Source: Lichenostomus cassidix
Taxonomy: Eukaryota; Chordata; Aves; Passeriformes; Meliphagidae
DNA: 64,000 nt
NCBI GenBank assembly: GCA_008360975.2
Contig: CM039179.1
Coordinates: forward strand, 60,922,666 to 60,986,665
Direction of reading: 5' to 3'
Shown here: in pieces, positions 1 through 12,800 of the stretch
Numbering within the stretch: position 1 is the first letter of the stretch
How the letters are laid out: every line of letters starts with the position of its first letter
The notes under the pieces: generated by a model
What the model saw: the letters and a program-made list of their open reading frames with translations, nothing else
What the model was told of the DNA's origin: nothing
Databases searched by the model: none
Translations under genes and position numbers: made by a program

Positions 1-709
1 AGGAACTTTGGGGCTCTGTGATAACATAGCTTTTTGAGTACCAGCAGGATCTCCATCCAAAAATACCATTGTAAAGAGTTAACACAGCACAAAATGCTAC
101 ATTTCACTATCAGGGCCTGAAAAGCAGATTGCCCTGGAAAATAAAAATGTATGGCTCATGGGTACCTCCACCATCACAGCATTGCACTGAGACAAAGGAT
201 TAGTGTCCCAGCCAATATTTTAGATTGGTTGATCGCTCTGGTCTAACTGGATGTAATTACTCATCCAGATAGTTGGGAGAAAGCTCTGTATTTAGCAGCA
301 ACTGTTTGATCATTTCTTGATGCATCTGATCAAGAATGCTTATCATCACTGTCTTCATTTGATGTGGAGGGCAGTGATCCAGACAGCTGCAATTGCGGTC
401 CAGATGCATTATAATCGGTGCCTAAAACAATAGTAAAAGGGATCTGCAAGTACAGTTTTTAAATACTGATGCAAAATTGTCAAGTCTTTTTACTTGACAA
501 AAATTTTTCACCTGTAAACAGAGCGAGTGAGTTAAATGTATGTTTCTTTTTTGGGATGAAAAATTATCCACTGACTAAGCAAAAAAATCATTTAAGGTGC
601 TGTACTTGGGACTGGAGAGCAACATGAATACCCACATTGCTTTTTGAAATTATATAGACATTTACTGAGGATAAGGCATCAATACTGGAGCCATTCCAGC
701 TTTTTGTAC
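1..709 (-). other. LCP1: LCP1 intron running off the left edge
   Basis: Intronic sequence after the exon that ends at 710. No plastin exon and no recognisable repeat was seen. Confidence 0.7.
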
Positions 710-824
710 CTTCTTCATGTTGCCACCCAATTTAGGATATGGTGGTTTGTTCACCCTGTTCCAGTCTACTGGCACTTTGATCTTTTCATAGAGTTGGAAG
801 ATAACCAAAGCATCTGACAGATCA
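710..824 (-). CDS. LCP1: LCP1 coding exon, CH3 (residues 415-453), last exon in the window
   Basis: Acceptor TTTCAG, donor GTACAA; 115 nt, phase 2 in and phase 0 out. It encodes [20 protein letters not shown], then [19 protein letters not shown]. The donor is used and the next exon (LENCNYAVELGK... in the human protein) is not found between 1 and 709, so the gene continues off the left edge. Confidence 0.96.
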
Positions 825-3800
825 CTGAAAACAAGAAAATATATATATCATTGTCCAAAGAATAGAGGAAATAAACACAACTCAACTATTACCAGAGGTA
901 AACTCAGTTTCCCAGGAAACACAAAGAAGCATATATTCTTACAGGGCCCAAAAGTTTTTATGTTTTTGCAAACAACCTGCCCTCTGTATTTATCATCTGA
1001 AGGAAGGGTAATACCTCATCTTACCTATATAAGTGATTTACACGTGGATTAACACCAAGGGAGTTCATCCAATTCCTAAATGTCCTTTCTTCCCTTGTCT
1101 CACCTAAAACAACAGATACATCAATCAAAGGCCTGCAGAACACAACACTTCAGTAATGTAAGTGTGTTGGGAAGAAATCCAAACTCAGAATTTACAGAGC
1201 ACTGAATCATGAACAGAAGGAGACACAGGTTGACATGAGAAATAAGAAAGTATGGTGCACCATGAGATATTTGCATTTTCCTGACCTTCAATGGAGCTCC
1301 AGTCGATATCCTGGTTCTCTGGCTTGTGCAGGGCAGGGTATTTGTTGAACAAGTTGGCGATGAAGGCCAGATTGAGCTTGGGGTTCCCGCGGACGACGTC
1401 GGTGGCAGTGACGAACTGGCGGCAGCCGAGGCGCTCAGCCTGCTGCAGCATGCACTCGGCTCGCTGCACGTCATCCTTCTCCTGCCCGGCACAGAATGGG
1501 ACATCAGCCTCACCCCACACCCACTCGGGCTCTCCGTGTGGGGATCGAGCTCCTAAAGCAGGTCCTTGATGGATTTATTTTCCTACTTTTCCCACTTTTC
1601 CCACTTTTCTCACTTTTACTAACAAGTCTGTGTTTTCAAATGGCCTTTGCCTACGATTCAATTATCGCATCATATTGCTTTTACAGCCATATTTCGTATT
1701 AAATGTGAGAGTTTGATGAAATTAAAAATAAATTATACACTTGTTACATGCTAGTAGTTTATCAGTGTGGTTAAATGGTTGCTGAAGTTTCAGAGTTAAT
1801 ATCTAAGAAAAATCCAAACACATAATTTAATTCTTTGGAAGCTTAGGTTTCTGAAACACAAGATCATGTTGAAATGCTAGAAAGAATTTGCTTGTTCTGA
1901 CATCCCAGTGCAGCCCTGTGTTGGCCAGCAGTGCAAGTAACAGACAGAAAATATCGGCATTTACTCCAAACTTATCTCATCTTACCCTTAATCCTGACAT
2001 GTCAATAGTAATAGCTGGAATGCCTTCTTCATCTCCCTTGGGGGCGACTTGGTTCAGCAAATGGTAATAAGCTCTGGAGTCCTGTGACAGACAGAGAAAT
2101 TAAAGGGAAGAAAAATTACATCTAAAGCTCAGCCTTTGCATACCAGTGCTCCCCTGAACAATGTGCCTGCATGCTTCATTTTTATTACATCGATCACTGG
2201 GCTACATAATTAAATTAATTAAGCTGGAAGCACTTAGCGATTCCTGCTTTATGCTGTGTTTGCCAGATCTGTTTCTTCCCTGAGCCAATATATATGTGCT
2301 GCAGAATGCCCAACACATGAGACAAAATTCTGTGTGTTGCACTTACAGAAAAGACAGCAACAACAAAAAAGTATCAGAATTTACTTAATCTAAACATAAA
2401 ATTAGAGGTAAGAAAATGCATACCTTTATAATGCTGTAGAAGTCAGGCTGCTGAGCGTTTAATAAAAGAAAATGCAGAAGGAGAAAGCAGATGTTTAAAG
2501 TGGATTTCAAAGCAAGGCTGGAACAGTTGTGGAAGAGAAAGCATAGTTTTCAAGGACAAAAGTTAAAACTGACAACAGTATCAGCATTTTTCAGGCAAAA
2601 GGGCAGGAACAAGACAAGGATATAACATGTTGTGTCTTTAATCTTTTGTGAAATACAATGCTGCTTCCATATGTGGAAAATATTAACTCACTTCAAAAAT
2701 AGTTCAAAGAACTGAAAATAAAGCTACATGTCATGTCTAGGGACTTGACTAACTAACCCAAATAATGCTCTTCAAAATACAAAGCAGACTACCTGAATTA
2801 TTTTAAATATTTTACATCTGCATTACTATGCACCATATCTAGAAAGTGGTTATTTACAACAGAAGTGAGATGGGGAGACAGACTTATTTAGACAATATCT
2901 GTAAACACTGAAATTTTGTGTGTGCCTTATTTTCCAACTGTAAATACTGTAATTGCAATTTAGCTTTCAATTGTAGATAGGATTTCATCAGTTGCAGCGT
3001 AGTCCTTTTGGCCAGCCCAAGGAAAGATGGGAAAGACTCCATTCCCTTCCCTTTCTATGGATAATCTCCAGTCACCTCCACCCAGTGAACCAAAAATCTG
3101 CTACAATAAAAATTGTATTGTCAAATGTGACTCTCTACCCCTCCTGTTGCCCTCACTGGTGGGTTTTTTTCTGTATTTCAATTAAATGCTTGTGCTTAAA
3201 CTTCAATCCCTAGTGAAGACTACAATCAGGTATCTCTGGAGCTGGATTTTTCCCCATGCTGTTCTGGGAGCAGATGAGTCAGGTCATGGCTGGTGAGGTT
3301 GGTGTGCTGGCCAATGCCTAGCTTTCCTGGAAGCCAGCTCAGAACCCTCCCTTTTACACCCCCTGCAGCTCTGGAATGCTGGCTGGCCTCACACTGGGTT
3401 TAGAAATTCATCCCTGGGCACCACTGAGGTTCAGATACACCTGTCTGGGAACAATGGAGGTCCTACAGAGAAAGCCCTGCTGAAATCTGCGCCCACAAGC
3501 CCACAAAGTCCTGAGTATGGGAAATAATGGTGCACAGACTCCACACCCACCCTTGCAAGTGTCACTCAGTCTAGCTGTAGTATTTTGAATAGTCCAAATG
3601 AATTAAAACTCGTGGTAAGTACATTCAGGGCTATAGCAAAGGTTGGGACAGAGGAGGACATAGGCCAGGTGAAGGAAAGATCAAGTGGGGGAATTGGAAA
3701 CGGCCAATCATCTTTCTCTATGTGTTTGAGTAAGTTCCAGGCTTTTCCAAACCATAGTCAGGTCAAGAGTTATTTAAAGACACTTGGGAAGGAGGAGAGC

Positions 3801-6800
3801 AATAGAGGCAAGGATCTGAAAATATAGTGTTCATATGCCCTATCCAGAGCAAGAGATTTGGTGTACTGGGGCTGGCAGTGATGACTGGGAGGTCAGGAGA
3901 AAGAAGAGGAATACTACTGAGTGGAAAGGTAAACCCCAACGAAAGCATTTAATGTACCCAGCTCCATGGGCTTGACAGAGCAGTCTCAAGCTGCTTGGAT
4001 TGTTACAGTGCACAATCTCTGTATGGAGAACAGGAATTTGGGTGTGGAGCTGCTGTTTTGCTTTTGTTGCTAAGTGTTTCTCATACCTTGATGTCTGAAC
4101 TGAAGTTGTTGACCTTGTTGCATCCTGCGTTTTCCAGGTGATAGTTTGCCCACCTCAGCAGCAGATCCTCTGGAGACAACTTCATCAGATCCTCCAGGCT
4201 CTCTCCTTCTCTCAGAAGAGCAATCAAGGCTAAGCAGGGAAAAAAACAAAAAAAAACCCCATAAAAATAATTATGTGAATACTTGTTGAGGAAAATGTAT
4301 AACTGTTTTCTCTCTTTCACATTTTCCTACCCTAATTTCTAAATTTGAGTGGCCAAAATGTTGCCAAAATTCAAGCTGGGTTAGCGTGACAGAGGCTGTA
4401 AACAGATAAAAGGTCTCATCAATAAAATGAGGACAAGGCTGTAATTTGTGTATCTAGTAGTGGCTCATAGCCAAGTGGAAGACAATTTCAGTGTAGTCTA
4501 AGAACTACCCACAAGCTATAAGGATCTAGACAGCATTCCCTGCAATGAGCAGGGACATCTTCAACTAAATCAGTTTGCTCAGAGCCCCATTTGACATGAC
4601 TTCGAATGTTTCTAGGGATGGGGCATCTACCACCTCTGTGGGCAACCTCTGCCAGTATTTCACCACTTTCATTGCAAAAAATTCTTCTTTATATCCAGTC
4701 TAAATCTACCTTCTTTTGTTTAAAACCATTAGCCCTTTTGCTATTGCAACAGGCCCTGCTAAAAAGTTTGTTGTCATCTTTCTCACTAGCCCCTTTAGGT
4801 AATGGAAGGCTGCAATAAAGTCTCCCTGGAGCCTTCTCTTCTCCAGGCTGGACAATCCCAGCTCTCTCAGCCTGTCTCCCTAGGAGTGCCCCAGCACCCT
4901 GAGCCTTTCTGTGGCCCTCCTCTGGACCCACTGCAACAGGTCCAAGTCTTTCCTGTCCTGAGAAGTCCAGAGCTGGATGCAGTGATGTTGAGTGCAGGGG
5001 CAAGCTTGGAATGAAAATATGAACGCAGACTTTCTGCAGCTTAGATGAAAGAAATCTCAGTGGCCTTCACACTGAAACTGGATTTATACAGGTATTCTGA
5101 AACACTTGCACGTGACTTCATGGGCTTGTGGGCCAGTAGGGTTAACTCATCTGTCATTTGGAGGAGAAAACCTATTTATATAGAAAAATTCTTACAGTAT
5201 TTATGTTCTTTAAGAGGAGAAACAGGCACAAAGGAAGGATTGACCCTTGCAGTATGTTCAGCTGATCTCTGGAACATGAAAGGCTTTAGAACAATTTTTG
5301 AAAAGAGCTAACATGGAAACTACTTAATAATGTGGTAAAAAGGGAGAGTGTGTTACACTACTCTAATCTTTCAGTATCTTTTGTCAGTCCTTGAATGCAT
5401 TATGGATTGGCTAAATAAAGGAAACAGTGGAAACATGCTAGAGCTGGAATAACATAGATAATTTTATATAGGGTGCAATGGGGTTAAACTGGACCAGAGG
5501 GTGATAATAGAAGCATTTGAAAGTAGACAGAGGATTTTATGAAGACAACAATGTTAATTCTGTGAGAAGGCGGAAAGAAGGATTCTTGTGCAGTTGATTG
5601 TGGATTGATTTTTGGATTAATGTTTTCTCTTTTTTTTTTTTTTTTTTCATCAATTATCTTGGCACAAATACTTGCAATGGGCTAAAAATGTGAAGTTGAT
5701 ATTCACTAGGTGGCAGAGTCAATACAGAGGACGATCAGGAAATCACACAGAATGAACTAGATGACAGTAATAAAAATGGAATTCAATTTAATAGTGCCAT
5801 GTTCAAAGATGTTCACTGGGGAATTGATATGAATAACTGCTATTAGCTAAAAGCTTCTACGAACCTTTTAGGAGGAGAACAACTTGAGTGTATTAGATGT
5901 CTTCTAAGCTACTCTGAGCCATCATTTGATATGGCCAAGGGAAAATCCAATGTGCATCCCAGTGCATCCCAGGAAATTCCCATAGAGGGTGGCATGTACT
6001 ACTGCCTTGATATCATGTGCTCATGAAAGTTCATTGGAAATACAGGGTTCCATGTTCAAGAAAGGGGAATTTTACCTGAAACAGCTTCAGGGAAAGGCTC
6101 TCAGGGAAAGAGAGAACCTGAAAAGAAATCAAAATTTTCTCGGCTTGCCTAGTCTTAGATGAGAAGTGAGGGAGAAAACACGAGAAAAAAAAATAGCAAA
6201 CTAGCATGGCAAAGCTACCTACAAAGGTATGGGAACTGGTGGCTCTGTCAATGAAAGGGACAGAAATAGAAAGGGGTGAGGCAATGAAGGTAACACCTGC
6301 AGAGAAACTGGAGGAAATAAGTGTCACTGTTGTGTGAGAGCTGGATGGGAGTTTGTGTTATATGGGAAGAGGATGAGAAAACTGGGTTTGTTTAACCTGG
6401 AAAGAGGTTTGAGAAGAGAGTAAGTATTGTCTTCAACCATTACAGAGGGGCCAGACCTGCATTTTCCCAGTATGCACAGCAAAAGGAAGAGGAGCTGTGG
6501 ACACAAGGTGCCAGAAGGGAAATTCCAACTAGATCTAAGAAAAAAAAAATCAGAGCAAGAGTGGTTAGGCTCTGGAACAGGCTGCCCAGAAAACACTGGA
6601 AAAGGCCCTGAGCAACCTTATCTGACCTTAAGAAATTGTACTGCTGAAAGCAGGGAGCTGCATGGCTGCTTCACGTCTCCAGGGTGGTTCTCCAGAGGTT
6701 CCTTCCAGCCTAAATTATTCTATGGTTCTATAACTATGATTTCACAAAGAAAGAGGAGATGTTTGGCAATCAAGAGCAACAAAGAGCCAAGCTTCCTGAA

Positions 6801-9800
6801 TGCAGATTTTCTTTTTCCAGATTTAGGGCCAAAACATCAATATTCTTGTATGTAGACCACCATTCCTGACCCAATGAGCATGAAAAGGCTCTGAACACAC
6901 AAATCTACAGAAAGCCCTGGACTTTCGAGTGCTGAAACTTGTGAAAAGCAAGGAAAATTAGAACAGCCAAGAAAAGAGACAACAAATGCTTGAAGAAAAA
7001 AAATTAGGATTTTTTAATTAAAGAGCTTCATCCTACAGACTGTGCAGTGGTAACAGTGGAGCACTGAAAGGAAGAGCCATACATACCTTCATTCCTGCTG
7101 ATCTCTATGTCAGCAAAGAGCCCAATTTTGATGACTTGCCACAAAAGACCCAGAACCAGGTAAGGTTTCCCTTCTTTTAGGTCTTCAGCTCCAATGTTAA
7201 CAACATGGCACCCAATGGCTGAAGCAGAGTTCAAGGCCAGGTTCAGATTTTCCTAGGGAAAGACAAGAAGTTTTGAATGATGTAGAACTTGAGAGCTGAG
7301 GATGCAGGAAGGGAGCACAGCCAAAATGAGTGAAATCTGCAGGCAGCTTCACTGTAAATGCATTTACATACGCAGAACCATGTCTTTCCTGATGCAGCAC
7401 TCCAGGTGGGGTCTCACCACAGTGGAGTAAAGGGACAGAACCACCTCCCTTGACCTGCTGGCCACAGCTCTTTAGATGCAGCCCAGGATACATGTCTGCC
7501 CACAGGGAGCAGGGGAATGCAGACTCTCCTAGGGATTACAGGTGAATTCTGGGTCTCGAGACAAAGACAGAAAGGACCTCTTTTTGGCAGAGGTGACAAA
7601 TGTCATGTCCCAGGGCACTGGAGCTCAGAGCTTACGACTGCATTCACAGGGATGTCCTGGCTCGATCCTGGTTACCAATGCCAGGCTCTCCCTATAGCTC
7701 AGGCTCAAGTAGAGACTTAGCTTCAGCATGGGGCAAACTCTTCTCTGCTCAGTCCTGCACACATGGAGGAACAAAGGAGCTACAACCCAACCAACTGGCA
7801 GATATTCCAGGCTTACCTCTCCCTAAGCACTCTGCAAAAGCCCTGACACCTAAGGTACAAGCAGGTTGCTAGCTGGCAGTGTTTGCAAAGAGCACACTGT
7901 CCTAGGAATCAGACTGAATTGAGCTGTTGAGTTTTTACCCTTGCAGTTCAGCCTAGGTAGAAACTGGTAAAATGTGGATATTTTCTTTCTGAACTTTGTA
8001 TGTACTCTTGGTTTTGGGAGTGTGCAGAGGAAGCTGAGGGATTCAGTGATTCACAGTGACAGGCAGAAACCAAGTGATATTTCAGGAACATTATGCTCCT
8101 TCGCCACTTCCTGTCCATTTAAAATAAAGGAAATAAGAAAATCTGATCCTCAGGTCTACACTGTGCAAAAAGGTGTCTTGGCAAAAAGGTTTACAGAGAG
8201 CAAGTAAAGCAGGCAAAGAAGCCTGGAAAATATAATTTATCACACATACTTGTAATTTTTCACATGAATTTCAGCACTGCTGGCATGACTGGGACATCTG
8301 ATTAGACACGAAATGCAGAGAGAGACAGTGTAAATTCTCGTAAGCTAGAAAAATCAGGCCATTTCAAATTAATTACCTTTTCTCCAGCAGACAGCTGTAA
8401 AAGGGTTAAGTTAAAGTGGAAGCTATATTGATCAAATCATGTCTATATGTGACAGGGATTGATCTGAGCTGCATCATTAAGTTATGCTGCTGACCAAAAC
8501 GATTAGAACTGAAAAATGTGGTACACAGCATAAAAATCCAATTTAATGGCTTCTGAGCTTACTTGAGTCTGGCTAATGTTCCATCAAATCAGGGTAGCTG
8601 AGGGCTAAACTGGGTTAGGTTCATACCTATTCCATGTATCTATTTATATTCTATACCCAGATACATAGGTGTTGTTCATATAAAAATATCTCTCACACAC
8701 TGCTGTGTGGGAAACACAATAAACTTTAAATAGGTGAAGACTAACACCCTTTTTGTCCATTTAGAAACAAATAATATACATATGCATGTAATAGAAATAA
8801 AGGCAGGATTCAGTATTCAATGTGAAATACTGGCTTGTAAAAGGCAGGCAATGGCTATGGTAACATTTCAGGCCTTTTGCACACCATGGTACTTCCAGGG
8901 TCAGAGTTAATACTTTGGTGAGGACATCAGACTGCAACAACAGCAGTTGTGAGTTCAAGCCCATTGTCATGCCTTAAAAGGGGGATTCAGCCTTCTGATA
9001 GTTACCCCAGCTATAACTGGTCACTGTATTATCTATCTGCTCTTGCATCCAAATGGCATCTACCACAAAAGTATCTAAAGCTCTGATCTGGTAAACATTA
9101 TTCATTGTGTTTGCTAAGTCAGGTTACTCATATATTTGGAAAGAAAGAAATATAGGTCTTTGTGTTTCTATGACATGGACCTGAGCATCTCACTGTGTCA
9201 CAAACAACTTTCACTGACCATGCTGGGCAGAACCAGGGTACCTCCAGCCTTTGCTCTAAGTAATTATTTGAAAGCATCCTAAGGGGAAAAGCAAAGAATC
9301 TTGCTGTGTTTTAGTACCTGTATTGTGAAGGGTGTGAGTTTCTTTTTGTTGATTGTTCTCTCATCAATGGTGTCTGGCACTGAAAAGTTGATCATCTTAC
9401 TGGAAATAAAAGAAAACAAATAACAAGAAATACACTAACAGCTATATGTGCACAAAATACAGGTATAGTTTTTGTCTCTGCATTGTAGGACAAGTCTAAG
9501 AGCTGGAGAGTTACTTAACAAATATGGATAATCACCCTCTGTTTCCACCTATACACACAGGGGCATACACTCAATACTTGAGCAATTATTTTGGGCTACA
9601 TACAGATTGTATGATAGGTGTGAGGCCAAGAATGCCACAAGGTGAAGTCGTGTGAGAAGTTTATTGTGCAGAAAATGTCTGTGGAAGCACTCACTATTTT
9701 GTGCCTCTTTGTGTGAAACACCAAAAGTCCTTGGGCAAAAATAAAACCAAGCAGCTCCTCAAATTTCACTGACTTCATCTAATTGTAAGTGTCTAGAGGC

Positions 9801-12800
9801 AAGGAAAAATTCTCATTAAGCATGAATTATGCTTTATATTTTTGAACATAAAAGAAGAAGAAAAAACCCTAGTATTATTAAGGCCCTGAGTCTGCAAATG
9901 CTCCTGAGCTTAATGTAAATTCAGCAGCTTCTGTTTAAGCAGAAATGTATGTTTTTGCAGACTCATGGTTCCCATTTGTGAGAAAGAAGGGTATTATTTA
10001 CCAAAGCACTATGCCATCACCGACTGCCTGGAAGAGGTCATCTGTTTCTGGATTCATTGGCACCACATGCTTGCAGTCAGGGTCCTTCTCAAGGGCTTTG
10101 TTAATCCAGTTGACAAAGGCATATTTTTCTTCCTCTGTGGACACAACGTCAAATCCATCAGTTTGCTGTGCAGTGCCTCTACCATCATTTTCCTTACAAA
10201 GGCAGAACTCCCCGGAGAGCCTCTCCCACCAGAGTGGCAGATCAACAAAACCCTACACAGAAGAGGCTCTCAGGAGACAAGCAAATGAGCTGAGGGCAGC
10301 AGTGGCCTCGAGCTGGTTAATATTCCTTCAATACCCCTTCCCATCCACTGGGGTTGCCTGGGTCATGAGGGCAGGCAAATTACAGAGACTGGGAATGAAG
10401 TTCATGTCATCCAGCTGTACGGTGCAGATGCTAAACTCTGCAAGGGGTAATCCGTGCTTTCACCGTAATTTGAATGCATTGTTTTACCACTCTGCTAAAT
10501 AGAAATCCCACATAACTTCAAGTAACTCTGCATTGTACATTACACCCTCTTCATGTGGAATATCTAGAAAAGCCTGGCCAGCATTGGACTCTGACAAAGA
10601 GCATTCAGAGGGTAATAGGCAAACGTTGCCTGCAGCTCAAGGGCTGTAGCATAGCTGTCTTGTACCAGCAGCAGCTCACAGGGACCCCAGTAGCTCAGAG
10701 GAAGTGCCCTCTTTGCTCAGGTGGATGTAGTCCTTGGAAGCAGAGGTCCTCCTTTCCCTGAGAGAGTCAGCCCTGCCTCTTGCCCCTGGAGAAGACAGCC
10801 AAGGGTGGGATCTCCTCCCTCTGGAGCTGCTTCAGAGCGGGCTGTGCCTGGCAGGCAACAGGAACAACCAGCTTTCAGCTTGGAGAAACAGGCTGGGAGA
10901 AGAGCCCTGACGGGGCTGTGCCCTCTACAGGAAAAACTCAGGAACTATCCGGTTGCAAGGGGAGCTAGTTTACAGAATGATTGCCTAATAACATGGACAG
11001 GGAAATGGGTTATCAGCAGCAGGGAACCTGTGCCTTGCCTCACTGGTGAGCAGGGGCAGCAGCATACAGATGTTTGTGCTGCCGCAGCTCAGCTGCTGCC
11101 GTCAGGGTGGGACAGCTGCCCCTACCTGAGTAGGAGTGCTGTGTGCCAGCGCTGGACTGCTCCGATGTGCCACCGATGGCACAGATCCCCTCCTTCTTGT
11201 TGATTTGCTTGCGGAACGACTTAGCAACGTCATCGCTCTTCAGGTCTTGGAAAATCTTTCAAGCATGAGAGAGGATTTTAGAATTTTGGGCAATTAAACC
11301 AAGCTAAAACAATGAGCTCTTGGGCCAGGAGACACATTGTCTCTGCTTCACGAATAGGGAAGGGCAGCTTGGGTATTTTCAGTGGGTTTCTGTGTACAGT
11401 CTGTGTATCTGCTGAGCTACAACAGGATTATACACAGCTTTTATGCTTTCAAAGCAGGAAACAAAGATCAGCTAAGTAACAGAAATGTTAGTTTGGAGCA
11501 GAGCAGCTTGGGTTTGAAGAAGGAGCAAGTAAAAACCTACTTCTCCATCCCGAGGAAAATTCCACTATTTCAGCGTTTGCTTTTAACCCAGTTCAGACGA
11601 GAAAAAGAAGAAGTTTTTTGATCAAAAAATGGCCCATGAAGTTTTCAGTTTCAATCTGCTTAAACTTTTTTAATCATCTAGCCAGAACATCATCTTTTTG
11701 CAGCGTATAACTGAAAAACTTTATCTTGTTGCACCAACCAAACTGAAAGATATTACATGTATGCAATGAGCAGCTGCATCCACATAACTTGTCCTGATTA
11801 ATTGCAGAATTTCTAGTTTGGTTACCTTCTGCTTTCAACTTTTCCAGTGAGGAGACTCACTGGATAAATGAGGTGCCCATGAGACCCTGTGCTTGTGCCT
11901 CTGCTGTGCCCTGGGGATCACCTTGAGTGATTGAAATAAATAGCATCTTACTTACTGAAATAAATTCATCAAAACTGATCCTGCCATTCCCCGTGGTTGT
12001 CAGACTCTGAATGAGCTCTCTGGCTTTATAGCCTGGGAGAGGAAGATTGGCAGCCTTCAACACCTCTGTTAAATCATTGGTATCGATGAAGCCATTCCCA
12101 CTGATATCTGCAAAGATTAAAGCAAACTTTTACATTCTACATCAGCCCAATGAAATTTTCTGCTCATAAAGGCTGTTTTTATTTTAATCAAGGAAAGGTA
12201 CATTATATACAAAGATTTTTTTGTCTTGAAAGCTGGTATTTTCAATTACTGTGGTGTGAGCCGCACTCAAGAAAAATTACAATCACCTTTTAAAAAACAA
12301 AAACTCATGCTGATGAATTTATATTTTTAGACATATAAATACCTTATCAAAGCTAGGTTTAAATGGATATAATTTCCATTCCAAAGTTTACACACTGACA
12401 AATGTGCTCTATAGAGGAAGCATGCTGTCTATAGAACAGCTAAAGAAAGTGAAGTTGACACAAAATACATGTGCATTTATCCAGAAATATAATTTGTGAT
12501 TTTGGCCTGTTTTCTGCATTTAGTAACATCAAAAGTAATCAACTAGAACTGCATATGGTCATCCTCAAAATAAAAACTTGTGTGTTTCTCTGTGATGGTG
12601 CTAACATGAATAGTCCTGCTGAGCTCCCTGCAAGACCCAGGGTCGTATTTGATAAGCAGATCAACCATACAAGTTCACAGTCCTTTATTCTCCACTTAGT
12701 GAAAAACCCCACAGATAATAAAGCAAACTGAGTTTATCACATGGAGAGTTTCTGTTAAAACACTGTGGTTATGACACAGATAAATGTATATATAGTTATA

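Noticed and set aside
9945..10502. A 185-codon plus-strand open frame
   Set aside because: It is antisense to the well-supported LCP1 exon at 10002-10134 and its product matches nothing.
10721..11203. A 160-codon plus-strand open frame
   Set aside because: It overlaps, in antisense, the LCP1 exon at 11126-11255 and has no recognisable domain.
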